Below are positions 20,782 through 32,400 of a stretch of 64,000 nucleotides of DNA, piece after piece. This stretch comes from Tritrichomonas musculus (lineage: Eukaryota; Parabasalia; Tritrichomonadida; Tritrichomonadidae). Position 1 is the first letter of the stretch. Each line of letters starts with the position of its first letter. The DNA lies in the NCBI GenBank assembly GCA_039105265.1, contig JAPFFF010000053.1:620001-684000 (forward strand), given 5' to 3'. The notes under the pieces were generated by a model that searched no databases, had not been told where the DNA came from, and saw only the letters and a list, made by a program, of their open reading frames with translations. The translations under genes were made by a program, and so were the position numbers.

Positions 20782-23382
20782 TCATGGTTTTGAATAAACT
20801 TCAAGATATGGTTTACGATAATACATTGATGAATTAAATGAGTCCAGTAATTCGTCTGGTATTTGATAATAACCGTTAGAATTTTGAGTTAAAGGTTCTG
20901 TATTTCCATTTAGTTCATCAAGATAAGAAACGCATTCCTCAGTCTCAAAGTTTATCTTTAATCTAATGTAGTGTTTGACATCTTTATCGTCATTTAATAC
21001 AAATGCATATTCACTGTCATCATTATGCATTTCAAAACATATATCGAAATACATGACTCCTCCCCGATCACTTACTTCCCAATAATCATTTTCACCAACT
21101 TCATGATTATTAAACCCTTGATAGAAATCAGGTAAAGTTGGTCCATGTGGTTCAAGCGCATAAATTCTAGTTTCCATTGCTGCTATAGTATCTTTTAATG
21201 CGATATTTTCACCCTCTAATGTCTCTATCCTACGTATAAGTACTTCTAGACCTTCATTAGCTTCATCCACAGTAGGGTAATTATCAAACTCAGCCTCTAG
21301 CTCATTGACCTTCTCAGCTAACAACTTGAAACAAGGCTTGAGTGAGTCCCTAAACATATTGCTGATATCCATAGCACCACTTAATGTCAAGGTTCCAGTA
21401 TCAGGGTTGTCATTCTCATCAGTAAAAGGTAGTTCATCTAGTTGCTTATACTCTTCCTCACACCAGGTAATGATAGGTGTTATATCTTTGGTTATGCTTC
21501 TTGCTGTAGTACCTGACATGAAGTTAATGCTATTTCTTACCAAATCACTCATACCTTTGGTTGACTTATGAGAGAATAACCTTTTAAGGAATCCTCCACC
21601 TTTTATGGTAGGAAAGCTTATACCATCTGGAAATAGCTGCATACCAATAGAACCTATTGACCCTGCAGTACCTGCAACTCCAAAAGCTAATGCTGTCCAT
21701 GAGACTATACGCAAATTATCTACATCATCCTCCAGATGTTGAGTAACTTGTTCAGTCCTTGATACTCTACCTTTTAAGCTTTCCATAACAGTGTTCATTT
21801 CGTTAACATCATAGCTAATAACATCTACATTGTTGGTAACTAAGTTTAAATCACTCCTCATAGTAGTAATATTATCAGCAGTAATTATCTTAGAGGAGGT
21901 AATATTATAATCAGTATATAAGGTTGTTGCCCCATTAGGATTTGGGGATACTTCATAAAATTGCTGCTTAATGATATACTCGAATGGGTTAGTAGTTGAA
22001 TCCCAATGAACCTCATCTATTGGGTCAACATATTCATCAGCTAAATATATCTTAATATCCCTTGAGTCATTAGTAGTCGAAGCTGCATATGTATATTCAA
22101 GCTGTTCACATGAATCAAGTACACCATGTAAGAACAACCATACCTTGTCTCCTCCATTGCCTTCTTTTCCAGTAGGTCGAACTGAGAACCTATTTGCATT
22201 TTTAGAACCTTCAAGGGTAATATCAAGGTAGAGTTCATCAATAGCACTAGTTTCTAATTTATTAGTAGCATTATTCATCTTATAGCACCTTATTGCTTCT
22301 ATATCATATCCATCTTTTGTACCTCCTTGACTTGTTTGATATCCTAGACCATATTTCGAAAAAGGTTCTATCTCCCCTGTCTTTAATTTTACAAAACAGT
22401 CTATTTTGCACTTACCTCCATGAATCATGTAATGTAGTAGGTTATCAGGAGAGTAGTCATTAGGCTTATTAATCAGTTTCATGTTCCTCTCACTCCTCTT
22501 GACTTGTATGTAGGTACCATCTTCACCATACTCATTCTCCTTATTTAATCCATTAACTAATCTACCATTGATATGACCTTGTATGTTATCACCTACCCAT
22601 TTTGTACCATCCCATGATAAAAACCACTTATTACCAAAACAATACTCATTAAACCTAAACTCTAAGTCATTAGGTATAGTATATCCAGTATCTATGTTCC
22701 ATTGAAGTAACCAATACTTCTTGTTATCTATCACAACCTGACTAGTTGATGTAGGCTTATATAAGTATAGTACATCGCTTTTACGTAAACTTAATGCATT
22801 ATCAGCTTTTATTATAGAACACTTTATTGCCTTCTCTGTCTGTAAAGAATCAGTTATATATTCATTCATTATGCTCAACTCCCCATTCAGCCACAAGGTA
22901 TATGGGTTGAAGTCTAGTTTACTATCAAAAGCTATATTCATATATCCCATAATGGTACTATTATTTATACTGCATCCATTACTACTTTTAGTTATCAAAG
23001 GAGAGTATACTTGACCATCCTTAACATATATGTAGAACTCCTTGACTAAATTACCACTTGTATCATATACTATATTCTTCCTCAATACTATCTTAAATAT
23101 ATTAGTCTGGGTTTTTATATCATTGAGCTTATTCATGAAGTCTTCAGGCAAATTAACAAACTTAAGGATATTGTAAGTTGTTGTTGAAGACTCAAATGAT
23201 ACATATTGTATATTTTTATTTTTAATATCAACTTCTGGTAAACCTTCGACCTCATTAAATAAATGACCTGTCTGTACATAGTTATCTAAGTCACCCAAGG
23301 TTAATAACTGGCTACCTTTTCGAATAGCATCCCCTATCTTAAACTGTATATCTCCTTTAAATCTTGTAGTAGTATCACTCAT
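20782..23382 (-). CDS. Polinton 1 large virion-surface candidate (866 aa)
   Basis: Start chosen at MSDTTTRFKGD (23382), since the frame upstream overlaps the neighbouring gene. The N-terminal ~500 residues are rich in beta-type sequence and contain a module (VLYLYKPTS, FGNKWFLSWDG, KQQFYEVSPNP, STDYNI-type words) repeated in the 1646-aa protein encoded just upstream. Next come a coiled-coil stretch (about 555-590), a hydrophobic Ala/Gly-rich segment (WTALAFGVAGTAGSIGS), a second coiled coil and a C-terminal beta-rich domain. The layout suggests a fibre or spike protein of the virion, but I recognise no family. It lies next to the left terminal repeat and is the last gene of a three-gene minus-strand run. 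Confidence 0.7.
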   Translation of the reverse strand: MSDTTTRFKGDIQFKIGDAIRKGSQLLTLGDLDNYVQTGHLFNEVEGLPEVDIKNKNIQYVSFESSTTTYNILKFVNLPEDFMNKLNDIKTQTNIFKIVLRKNIVYDTSGNLVKEFYIYVKDGQVYSPLITKSSNGCSINNSTIMGYMNIAFDSKLDFNPYTLWLNGELSIMNEYITDSLQTEKAIKCSIIKADNALSLRKSDVLYLYKPTSTSQVVIDNKKYWLLQWNIDTGYTIPNDLEFRFNEYCFGNKWFLSWDGTKWVGDNIQGHINGRLVNGLNKENEYGEDGTYIQVKRSERNMKLINKPNDYSPDNLLHYMIHGGKCKIDCFVKLKTGEIEPFSKYGLGYQTSQGGTKDGYDIEAIRCYKMNNATNKLETSAIDELYLDITLEGSKNANRFSVRPTGKEGNGGDKVWLFLHGVLDSCEQLEYTYAASTTNDSRDIKIYLADEYVDPIDEVHWDSTTNPFEYIIKQQFYEVSPNPNGATTLYTDYNITSSKIITADNITTMRSDLNLVTNNVDVISYDVNEMNTVMESLKGRVSRTEQVTQHLEDDVDNLRIVSWTALAFGVAGTAGSIGSIGMQLFPDGISFPTIKGGGFLKRLFSHKSTKGMSDLVRNSINFMSGTTARSITKDITPIITWCEEEYKQLDELPFTDENDNPDTGTLTLSGAMDISNMFRDSLKPCFKLLAEKVNELEAEFDNYPTVDEANEGLEVLIRRIETLEGENIALKDTIAAMETRIYALEPHGPTLPDFYQGFNNHEVGENDYWEVSDRGGVMYFDICFEMHNDDSEYAFVLNDDKDVKHYIRLKINFETEECVSYLDELNGNTEPLTQNSNGYYQIPDELLDSFNSSMYYRKPYLEVYSKP

Positions 23383-23401
23383 TTTAGTTAAATAAAACTT
23401 C

Positions 23402-23680
23402 TCATTCGATGTTAGCACATTTAGCTTCAAGTGCTGCAAGTCTTGCCTCAAGAGTATCAATATATGCATCCTTCTGGTCTATCATTTCCTTCACTTCTAC
23501 TTTAGTAATATAAGCAGTCATATCTATATCTTCTAATGGATGTTTTGTACTTGACTTATTTTCAAGCTCTTTGATTTTCTCGCACATGAATGCTATTGTA
23601 CCCTTTATAGTATCGCGATATGTCTTTGCAATATTAATACATGTATCAAATGAAACCATCATCTTATCAGCATCCTTCAT
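23402..23680 (-). CDS. Polinton 1 small coiled-coil protein (92 aa)
   Basis: It has a short open frame with an ATG at 23680 and heptad-like helices (KIKELENKSS; LEARLAALEAKCANIE at the end). It sits between the two large surface-protein candidates on the same strand, 19 bp before the start of the next. Not recognised; it could be an accessory to the neighbouring virion proteins. Confidence 0.5.
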   Translation of the reverse strand: MKDADKMMVSFDTCINIAKTYRDTIKGTIAFMCEKIKELENKSSTKHPLEDIDMTAYITKVEVKEMIDQKDAYIDTLEARLAALEAKCANIE

Positions 23681-23725
23681 TGTTATTTCAAGTTCAGGTT
23701 CATCATCTGTTTCTTCATGATATGC

Positions 23726-26700
23726 TCATGCAAGAATCTTTTCTAATACATCTTCCTCTGCTAATGTCTCTGGGTTATCATTACGACGGAACCAACTTGG
23801 AATATTAAATAATCCTATTCTATTTGCTACATATGCTTCTGCTGCTACTCCTGCTATAGCTGCTGCATCACCAGGATGATGTCTAACAAACTGCCATTGA
23901 CCATGTAAGAACCTTCTAGCAACATAACCTACTGCTCCCATAATAACCTGGGTAGTTGCACTTATAACACCATCTTGTTGGTACATTTCTATCACTCCAT
24001 TCACAATATTAATTACATGTAGTCTTCTTCTATCTATTGTAGCAACTACATTTCCATTATATAGTACTTGTGTTATTTCTTCACCAGTTGTTTCATCTAA
24101 TGTGTCATTAAAAGCTAAAAGATTACCATGAGAATAAATATTATCCATTAGTTCTCCTCTTTGTTCATCACTCATTTGTTCTATCATTCTTGCTGTTATT
24201 GCTGGTGTTGTTCCTGGTACAGTCCAAGTATCTGTTGTGGCAACAAGGTCATAATGTTGATATCTAACTCCATTTGCATTAACTTCTATCTGTGAATTAA
24301 TTCCAACAAATCGTACTTGACCTCCACTAATATTTGCTGTTGTTGGAGCTGAATAATCAATAGTAGCAACAATTGGGTCAATGGTCTCTCCTCTATGATC
24401 AATAATATTTATCCATGCTTCCATTGTTTGGTCATTCAAGTAAGGTTCTAATCCAATATCTCCATTTTGTACAAATGGTAAATTTAATCTGTCTTGCATA
24501 GATAATTGTTCAATATCTCTCGCTGTGTATGTTGTTCCTTCCCATTCTATTGACCAATTATTATCAGTAGCTCTATGTATTCTATCTGTCATTTCAATAT
24601 CAGCTGGTCTTATTAGAGTCCTTCGTTGAAATACATTATTATGGATAATGAGTTGGTCATTATAAAACAAATCATAAACATTAAACCACTCTCTTCCATG
24701 ATATTGGATACGTAAGATATCAGGATGACTAGCAACTAATTCATTTCGTTCTTCTCTTGTCATATCCGCAATATCTTCTAAGGTATACTGGATTCCAGAT
24801 ATATTGATAACAGGAACTTGATTCCTAAGTGCAATCGTAGTTGAAGCTGTATTTGTCATTGTAGTCTGTGGTACAGTTATATCTGTTCGAATCTCATCTG
24901 TTTCATCTGTAACAACCTGTGGCTGAACTTCTCTATGAGTTCTCTCTAATGATTGCTCAGTGGTTGTGATAGTATTTGTTGCATTATCAGTATCATTATC
25001 AGTTATTGTAATCGAGGATGAATTAATATTTAATGTTTCAGTTCCATTTGTATCTGGTCTATTCCTAAAGAAGTGTAAGACATTCGAACCAAGAGTAGCA
25101 ATAGCATTTCCTAACTGAGTCAGTGCATGTGTTGTCGAAAGGACAACCTGTGTAGCTGAGAATGTTGAAATAGCTCCAGCAACAGGATTTTGAACAGTTG
25201 TTGTTATTGGTAAAAATCTTTCCATAGTCATCTTATCAGCCTTCAAATCAACATTCACCAAAAACTTACCTTGAAAGCCACTACCTCCATCACCTGGATA
25301 ACCGCCGCCACCACCACCTCCTCCACCATTTCCTCCTGGACCTGCTGGGAAAGGTCTTGTTTGATATGTATTAATAGTTACAGAGTTATTGGACATATTT
25401 AATGTTGAAAGGGCACTTGCAATACAAACTGTTGTTGCTAAAATATTTAATATACTATTCGCAACTGCTACACCTTGTTTAATACTATCAGTATATTCAT
25501 TATACATGGCTTGAATTCTCATTTGTTCAACTAGATTATCAACTGTCTGTTTCAATAAAGCATAATCATAGGCTAATATATCTGTGATTCCACCAACAAC
25601 ATTTAAGTCTCGACGCATAGTCATGATATTATCAGCCCATATAATCTTTGATGAATAAATATTATAATCTGTCGATATGGTAGTGCATTTTCTTGGGTCT
25701 GGCTCTACTTCATAAAATTGTTGTTGAATAATTATATCGAACGGATTAACTTTTACATCAAATTCAAATAATTCTTTCTCTATATATATTCGAATGTTCT
25801 TATGATTAAATCCTTCAATGATTTTAATGGAATGCCTTTTTTCTCGATGATAATTAAATGATTCGAGACAAGGATTTGACCCATAGGTATGCATAACACC
25901 TGAATTAATACAATGAGTAGGATGACAATCCCATTTTAATTCAGTTATATTTCCATTTATATTTAGGTCAGCATAAACATATAATCCATCATCTGCATTT
26001 AATCCACTTGGTGCATCAACATACATTCTAGCTTGTTCATATTTATATCCATCTTGAGTAAAAGTACCTGAACCACTTGAATCAAAAGTTGCAGTTATTC
26101 CTTCACTTAGTATGGTTCCATCTTTCTTAACAACCCTCCAATTGGTAAGATAATCTTTCAAGATATGAGCATAATTATCATCATCAGTTAAATCTTCCTT
26201 TATTGTTCCTTTTATCCATCTCCCAATTCTTTCGTTATGTTTGATTGTTAAAGCAGGCGCACCGTTATTTGTGTTCATGAACGATATCTTTTCTGTACAC
26301 ATGTTTTGACAATTATTTCCTGTCCAATTTTTACCATCCCATGTTAATTCCCAGTTATGACCAAATAGATAGTCTTTGAATCTAAATACTAAATTTTGTG
26401 GTATGTCATAATCTTTATCTATATCCCATCTCATACAATAATAATTGGATTCTTCATACGTCTTAGATGGTCTATATAAATATAACTGGTCTGATTCCTT
26501 CAAGGTAAAATACTTGGAGTCAGTTGATGGAGTAGAGGGAACAACATCATAGATTGTTTGATATTTGGAGACCAATGAGTTATATTGATTTCGAAATACT
26601 TCTAATATATCATCATCAATCTCAATTACAATTTTATTTCCATCAGGGTCAACAATATCAAAGCTATTTTCATCATCAGTATTAACAACGTCATTATCAT

Positions 26701-28666
26701 CAACTTCAAGTGTACGAGCATGAGGAGCAGGAGGATGTCGCGTAATCTTATTTAAAATCCATTGGGCACCTCTTCCTATTGGTTCGAAAAGGGCAGCTAT
26801 TAGAATTACACATAAACAAAATGCCCCAACGCCTAAACCCCCAGCGATTGCATATACAAGTATTACATAAACATACAGAATTAAATCAGAATAACCTCCT
26901 ATATATTGCCAAAATTGAGCATCTATCCAATTTCCGCCTATCTGTATAATATTATTAACTAAATTCGGGTAGTTCATGATAAAATCAACTATGAAGTGCC
27001 ATAAGTTGCTCCAAAATAATGTAAATGAGCTATATGCTATTTTAATCATTCGAATTCCTTCATTCTTTAATTCATCAATTTTGTTATTAAGTCTTGGTGT
27101 CAATTCTTTTATCTCATCAATGACCTGATGCAAATCTACATCCTTAAAGTCAGCATCTGCATCTTCTCCTCCAATATAAAAGATTACCCCCACTTTTTCA
27201 TTATCTTTAACAGCTTCATATGCAATATCCACAATACTATCAATACCATACCAGATAAAATAAAATAAGTTATATATAATCTTCATAAATTCTTTTGTCG
27301 CAAAAGCAATTGTTTTATAAGTTAATTTAATAGGCTGTTTAGCAAGAGATAGGGTAGTTGAAATGATATTATATAATAAGTCTTTTATCCATCCTATCGT
27401 CTCTTTACTATATAACCAAAACTTGGATACTGTTAATTTGAGTACTTCTGGTTCTATTATTTTTGGAATCGTATATTCTTCGAGTTTCTTTAATTCATCA
27501 ATAGGAGGAATTACATAAACCATATCTTCTTTGTTAACTAACTCTTTTGGTGGTTCAGTTGGAGTAGGCGTAGGTGTAGGTGTAGGGTCTGGAGTTGGCT
27601 CAGGTGTTGGAGTAGGTGGTGGTGTTTCATCAATTTCTATTTTAACCTCATGTATTTCTGGTTCACCAGTTGTTTTATTAATTAGGCACATGGAAGTATT
27701 ACCACCTGTTAAGTTCAAGAGAGTCTCATAACTTATGGTTTGATCATTTAATGCATCTATCCATTTAGTAATATTAGCAGCTGTTGTATTTGTTTTCTCA
27801 GCAAAGTCTTTCATGTTATTTATCTTTGTCTCATTGACATCAAAGATAGTTTCATTAGTAGTTTCATTAACTTTTAAATCTACATATTTAATGGGCTCAA
27901 TTTCAGTAAAATCAACAGTATTATTTTTTATCCACTTTGATATATTATCATTACTTGTACTTAACTCTTTTATTATAGTTTCCATGTTTTTAGGTTTTAT
28001 TGTATCTGTTCCATAGGTAATTGCTTTGGTAGTTTCATCTACATGTTCGACAATTATTTTTAAGTCCTTTAATGTATTCCAATCGATACTTGGAACAATT
28101 GCATTATTAACTTCATCTATATTTTGAATCATTAAATTCATAACATCTAACATACCTTTTTGATTCGCTGTTAATGCTTCTATTAACTTCTTATATGTAC
28201 TAACATCATATTCTTCTTCTATTATATCTTTATCACTTATCTCTCCAGTGAAATATTTTAAGGTAGCTCCGGGTGCAATACCAGAATCTACATCTTCCCT
28301 CATTTTGGTTAAAAAGACTTCTAAATTTTTAGCACTGTCTCTTAATCTTTCATATAGTTTATTGAGACTAGCACAATATTGTATTTTTGTCGTTAGTGTA
28401 CCATCAGTATTCCATGTATATATACCTTTACCTCCCATAATGTTAAGAGCACCAAAAGACTCGAGCCCATTTTTATCCAGATAGTCACTAACCAATTTTA
28501 TGTCTATCTCTTCCTTATTATATAAGCAACTGAATTTTGGATAATCTTTAGGGTCTCCACCTCTTATGATATCGATGTTGTTTTCATCATTAACACTTAT
28601 CTCTATGTCTTTGTCTTTTAGCTTCTCTGTTTCTCCTGATAACAAAGAATAAACTTTAATTGACAT
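23726..28666 (-). CDS. Polinton 1 giant virion-surface candidate (1646 aa)
   Basis: Start chosen at MSIKVYSLLSG (28666); the frame upstream has no ATG. Features in order: an acidic and helical first part, a Pro/Thr linker built of PTPTP units near residue 350, several amphipathic or hydrophobic helices, a strong hydrophobic segment (LILYVYVILVYAIAGGLGVG, likely membrane), then a module shared with the 866-aa protein (LYLYRPSKT, FGHNWELTWDG, QQQFYEVEPDP), a Gly-rich linker, and a long C-terminal part with Thr/Asn-rich sequence and repeated turns such as ITARMIEQMSDEQRGEL and YTARDIEQLSMQDRLNL. No family recognised. It is the largest gene of the element; fibre, spike or membrane-anchored virion protein are the likely roles. 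Confidence 0.75.
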   Translation of the reverse strand: MSIKVYSLLSGETEKLKDKDIEISVNDENNIDIIRGGDPKDYPKFSCLYNKEEIDIKLVSDYLDKNGLESFGALNIMGGKGIYTWNTDGTLTTKIQYCASLNKLYERLRDSAKNLEVFLTKMREDVDSGIAPGATLKYFTGEISDKDIIEEEYDVSTYKKLIEALTANQKGMLDVMNLMIQNIDEVNNAIVPSIDWNTLKDLKIIVEHVDETTKAITYGTDTIKPKNMETIIKELSTSNDNISKWIKNNTVDFTEIEPIKYVDLKVNETTNETIFDVNETKINNMKDFAEKTNTTAANITKWIDALNDQTISYETLLNLTGGNTSMCLINKTTGEPEIHEVKIEIDETPPPTPTPEPTPDPTPTPTPTPTEPPKELVNKEDMVYVIPPIDELKKLEEYTIPKIIEPEVLKLTVSKFWLYSKETIGWIKDLLYNIISTTLSLAKQPIKLTYKTIAFATKEFMKIIYNLFYFIWYGIDSIVDIAYEAVKDNEKVGVIFYIGGEDADADFKDVDLHQVIDEIKELTPRLNNKIDELKNEGIRMIKIAYSSFTLFWSNLWHFIVDFIMNYPNLVNNIIQIGGNWIDAQFWQYIGGYSDLILYVYVILVYAIAGGLGVGAFCLCVILIAALFEPIGRGAQWILNKITRHPPAPHARTLEVDDNDVVNTDDENSFDIVDPDGNKIVIEIDDDILEVFRNQYNSLVSKYQTIYDVVPSTPSTDSKYFTLKESDQLYLYRPSKTYEESNYYCMRWDIDKDYDIPQNLVFRFKDYLFGHNWELTWDGKNWTGNNCQNMCTEKISFMNTNNGAPALTIKHNERIGRWIKGTIKEDLTDDDNYAHILKDYLTNWRVVKKDGTILSEGITATFDSSGSGTFTQDGYKYEQARMYVDAPSGLNADDGLYVYADLNINGNITELKWDCHPTHCINSGVMHTYGSNPCLESFNYHREKRHSIKIIEGFNHKNIRIYIEKELFEFDVKVNPFDIIIQQQFYEVEPDPRKCTTISTDYNIYSSKIIWADNIMTMRRDLNVVGGITDILAYDYALLKQTVDNLVEQMRIQAMYNEYTDSIKQGVAVANSILNILATTVCIASALSTLNMSNNSVTINTYQTRPFPAGPGGNGGGGGGGGGYPGDGGSGFQGKFLVNVDLKADKMTMERFLPITTTVQNPVAGAISTFSATQVVLSTTHALTQLGNAIATLGSNVLHFFRNRPDTNGTETLNINSSSITITDNDTDNATNTITTTEQSLERTHREVQPQVVTDETDEIRTDITVPQTTMTNTASTTIALRNQVPVINISGIQYTLEDIADMTREERNELVASHPDILRIQYHGREWFNVYDLFYNDQLIIHNNVFQRRTLIRPADIEMTDRIHRATDNNWSIEWEGTTYTARDIEQLSMQDRLNLPFVQNGDIGLEPYLNDQTMEAWINIIDHRGETIDPIVATIDYSAPTTANISGGQVRFVGINSQIEVNANGVRYQHYDLVATTDTWTVPGTTPAITARMIEQMSDEQRGELMDNIYSHGNLLAFNDTLDETTGEEITQVLYNGNVVATIDRRRLHVINIVNGVIEMYQQDGVISATTQVIMGAVGYVARRFLHGQWQFVRHHPGDAAAIAGVAAEAYVANRIGLFNIPSWFRRNDNPETLAEEDVLEKILA

Positions 28667-28682
28667 TTTAGGATATAATAAA

Positions 28683-29423
28683 ATGCTAGTATCAGTACAA
28701 AGCACAAATGCAGATGAATATAATAAGGTATCAGTTAATTTAGATATACCTTGGAAGTGTAAATATGTCAAGTATTATGTATCTTCATTAAGCACCTTGA
28801 GTAATATTCTGTTAACCAATGATGAAGATTATATTGAGATGTCAAGTGATTCAGTACCTATTAAAGCCTATTTTCGAACTCCTAAATTTTCTTATACAAT
28901 CAAAGAATTACAATCGGTATTAAATTTAATGTCTTGGTTTCAATGGGAGTATAAACAAGAAACAAGAACATTCCAAATAAAAACCACAATGAAGACTACC
29001 ATTACGTCTTTAACTCATCGAGCTGCATTAGTAACTGGTCTTTATAATACTCCATTGCCTTTAGAGTTACCTGCTAATACAACCTATATAATAAAAGATA
29101 TACCAATATTAAATCATACTAAGTTGTATCTAGTATCACTACAAGGTAATGCCATATACTCGAATATAGGTGAACAGCAATATACACCTTCAGTTATAGG
29201 TACAATAAATACCTTCACTGTAGATAAGAAACCACTTATCTATGATTTCGAGACTGAGGGTAAGCCTTTAAAAATAAAAACATTTACAGATTCATTAAAG
29301 TTTTTAGAATTAAGTTTAGTAGATTTTCAATACCAGCCGATATTGTTAAAAAGTCCTTTGTTCATAACTATCAAAATTAAACCATCCAACTCGACTGATA
29401 TCAATGATGTTATAACTAAGTAA
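28683..29423 (+). CDS. Polinton 1 246-aa beta-rich protein
   Basis: ATG at 28683, only 16 bp from the divergent start at 28666. The protein is beta-rich throughout, with no helix-forming or membrane segment, and could be a single jelly-roll or other virion component. The size fits a Polinton minor capsid protein, but a better candidate lies at 42195-43199. Its end overlaps the end of the polymerase gene by 8 bp, tail to tail. It is one of only four plus-strand genes in the element. Confidence 0.65.
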   Translation: MLVSVQSTNADEYNKVSVNLDIPWKCKYVKYYVSSLSTLSNILLTNDEDYIEMSSDSVPIKAYFRTPKFSYTIKELQSVLNLMSWFQWEYKQETRTFQIKTTMKTTITSLTHRAALVTGLYNTPLPLELPANTTYIIKDIPILNHTKLYLVSLQGNAIYSNIGEQQYTPSVIGTINTFTVDKKPLIYDFETEGKPLKIKTFTDSLKFLELSLVDFQYQPILLKSPLFITIKIKPSNSTDINDVITK

Positions 29424-32400
29424 ACCTAAGAGTACGTGCAAATTTAGGTAAGTTGGTTTGTTGAAATGTCTTTGACTTCCTGAATGCATTCGAACCATCC
29501 AACAAATCAAATGTCATACTTTCTCCTTCATGCATTCTTTCAAAAAGCTCTTCAACTGAGATATCCATCCTTTTGCACTTGTTGAGAATAACTTGTTTTG
29601 GAATTCCTTTGAGTCTAATATGATATCCTTCATTTCCTTGTTCATCAACCAAGATATCGAGGTAGCTCTTTTTACCAAGTGCAATGAGTTTTCTTGAGTG
29701 TATTTCCCCTTGACTACCTTCGAACTCATCAAAGTCATTATGAAACTGACACATATTTTTTCCAATAAGAGGTTGATGATACTTGAACTGGAATAAGTCA
29801 GCTATCCTTGGTACATCTTTTTCAAGTACATGCATACTATCAGTATCTTGATAAAAGATAGGTATACCTGCTTGCTCAGCTGTAGCCATAACCCTGTTCA
29901 TTAAGTGCTTACTCCAAGAGAGAACGCTTGCACCAAATTGAGGTAGGTTGAAATGGTCATTAATTGGTTTCAACTTCTTGACATAGCACTTATCAATATT
30001 AGCATCTTCAACAACCTCCTTGATAAAGTTGTAGTTCCTCCAGAGGTACTTGTATAGTTGGCTTTTTGGTACTGTCTTGGTTTCAGTCTTTGTTGCTTTC
30101 AATATTGACTTGCCATATATGGAGTTGAGGAGGAGCTTTATTGTTTGTTCAAGAGGGTTCTTTTGCTTTTTATAACTTGCCCTGAGATTAAAGAGCTTCT
30201 CAATGAACTCATTGATTTTCTTGTTAAATCCTTCATCAAAGTAATAGCCACGTATTAACTCATATTCAACATCATAAAATTCGAACAAGTCCATGAGACC
30301 TACTTTATCGATATAATAATGGTCAACAAGGAAATTGCCGAATATTTTACTACCTGCTTCATTCCTTGTAAATACTTGTCCAAATTTATATGGCTCTTTT
30401 GATTTACATTCGAGTTTCTTGATGTTGACTTCGATAAAGAATGTATCATATTGCATAAGTTGTTCATGTGTTGTACCTTGTGGTATTACTTTAGGTCTTC
30501 CTAATGGTATACCATCCATAACATACATTGCAGATGGATATAAGCTAACTGCATCAAAGTCTTGTATCTTTCCTTCGATGTATTGCTTTTCATTACCTGC
30601 TGTCATTGTTCTTCCACCAGAGACACATCGTTGTATGAAGTCTTGACACTTACCTGATAGTTCATAACATCCATCAAAGCAACCATATTTCTTGGCAAAG
30701 CAGTATCCAATAGCACTTATAGATATAAAATCATGAACACCATACATATCTGTCTTTGTTTCTTTAAAGACTGCTTTCAGGTCTTCATTAAATTTTTCCA
30801 TTCCCTTCATCAAAACAATACAGTCCTTGAAACAATAGAAGATGGCATATTTAATGATGTCGATTTTGCCATCATTATAACAATTTGCAATTTTTGCATT
30901 TTCGATAATCTGCTTGCAGTTTGCATCAAGTTGTGCTTTCGATAACTTATCTGCATTTTCATCGATGTATTGCTGTTGGAACTCAGTAGCATCAACAATT
31001 CTTCTTTGAATGTTCTCTTGTGTATATAGCTTATATGCCATGACTTCCTTGTGAACATTGAGGTTGAACATTGTAGCAAATTTACTTAATGCTTGAGGTA
31101 TTATACTATATGAGTTCCTGAATGTTAATCTCTTTTTGACTTTCCTTGTACCTTCTTCGAATAATGTCATGATGATTTGCAACACAGTTCCACTTCGTTC
31201 TGTTATCTGTGTATCCCATCCAGGTGTGTTAATGAAAAAGCATGCATCATACTTGAGGTTGTGAAAATATGTTAATGAGCCACTCCATAAATAATTCAAG
31301 AGCTTCTGTCCACAATCTTCACCTTGAATAGATATTTTATGTATGTTGGCTCCATCTCGAAAGATCGTACAATTGAGATATGGTATATGTGGACTGACTG
31401 TCGAGTTTGTTTCGAAGTCACTATAATAAATCCTTGACCATGTATTTTGTTTCTTTTTATTATTCTCAATGAGTCTTGTACTCTGTTCTGCATTATATTC
31501 GAGACTTACATAGTCATTAACATGTTCATATTCAGTTGTGTTGATAATATCCATTTCGCATGCTTTGATTTCTTCAAATAGATGTAACTCAAACATCTTT
31601 TGGAAAAAGGTTATTGGTTTGATTCCTTCATGTTTATAGTCTTTGACAGTCTTTCCATTTTTCTCCAATCTTGCTATCATACATCTTTTGTCAAAAGGCA
31701 TATATGCAAATGTTCTATCAAGTTCTTCATAGTGTTGAAGGTAGAATAATGTACAAGGTATTTTCCTGTTGAGCATATAATGGTCTTTGAACAATATCAG
31801 GTTAACTTCTCTTTTAAAATCAACAGACCATTTTTTCTTTCTGGTGTTGATTCTTGTTTCATACTTGTATTTATCAGGTTGTTCAACAATTCTAATGATA
31901 CTAAAATTGCACTTGAACTTTTTAGCTACTTCTTCTATCTTGTTATTGGGTATGGCTCTTGTTTGAACAAAAAATCGTAAGTCATCTATTTCATCATCAG
32001 TGAACACACCTGATTGTATACAAGCATATACAAAACAATTATCTCTGTAGTTCTCTTTCCTTACCTCATGAAAGATTTGGTATGTAGATAAGTCTATAGG
32101 TGATAGATTGATGTATGGGAAAAAACTACCTTCTGGTGTATTTCGATAGTCTTCATCAATTTCGACTTCATCATCATAGATTTCATGAGTATCCATATCT
32201 TGCATCTTGGTTCTAAAATGAACACCATCATTTGTTTTGTTCATGTCAATAAATTGTACCTCATATCGAACTGGAATGAACATGTTTGAGATATATGGAT
32301 TAGTGTCTGATTGGTCTTCACTTAAATCAAGTTCTCCTGTTATATGACCTAATGTACTTTCGATGTTGTGCTTATCACTGAGTGTGAAGTACTTATAAGT

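Noticed and set aside
20466-20837. Plus-strand open frame of 123 codons over the left terminal repeat
   Set aside because: It arises from the (A)nG tract and GC-rich words of the repeat, is mirrored in the right repeat, and has no protein-like character.
23383-23469. Longer start for the 866-aa surface protein
   Set aside because: It would overlap the 92-aa gene in another frame; MSDTTTRF at 23382 leaves a normal gap.
27531-27731. Gly/Val repeat frame on the plus strand
   Set aside because: Antisense to the Pro/Thr linker of the 1646-aa protein; low complexity only.
28667-28771. Longer start of the 1646-aa protein
   Set aside because: No ATG in the added part, and it would overlap the divergent gene at 28683.
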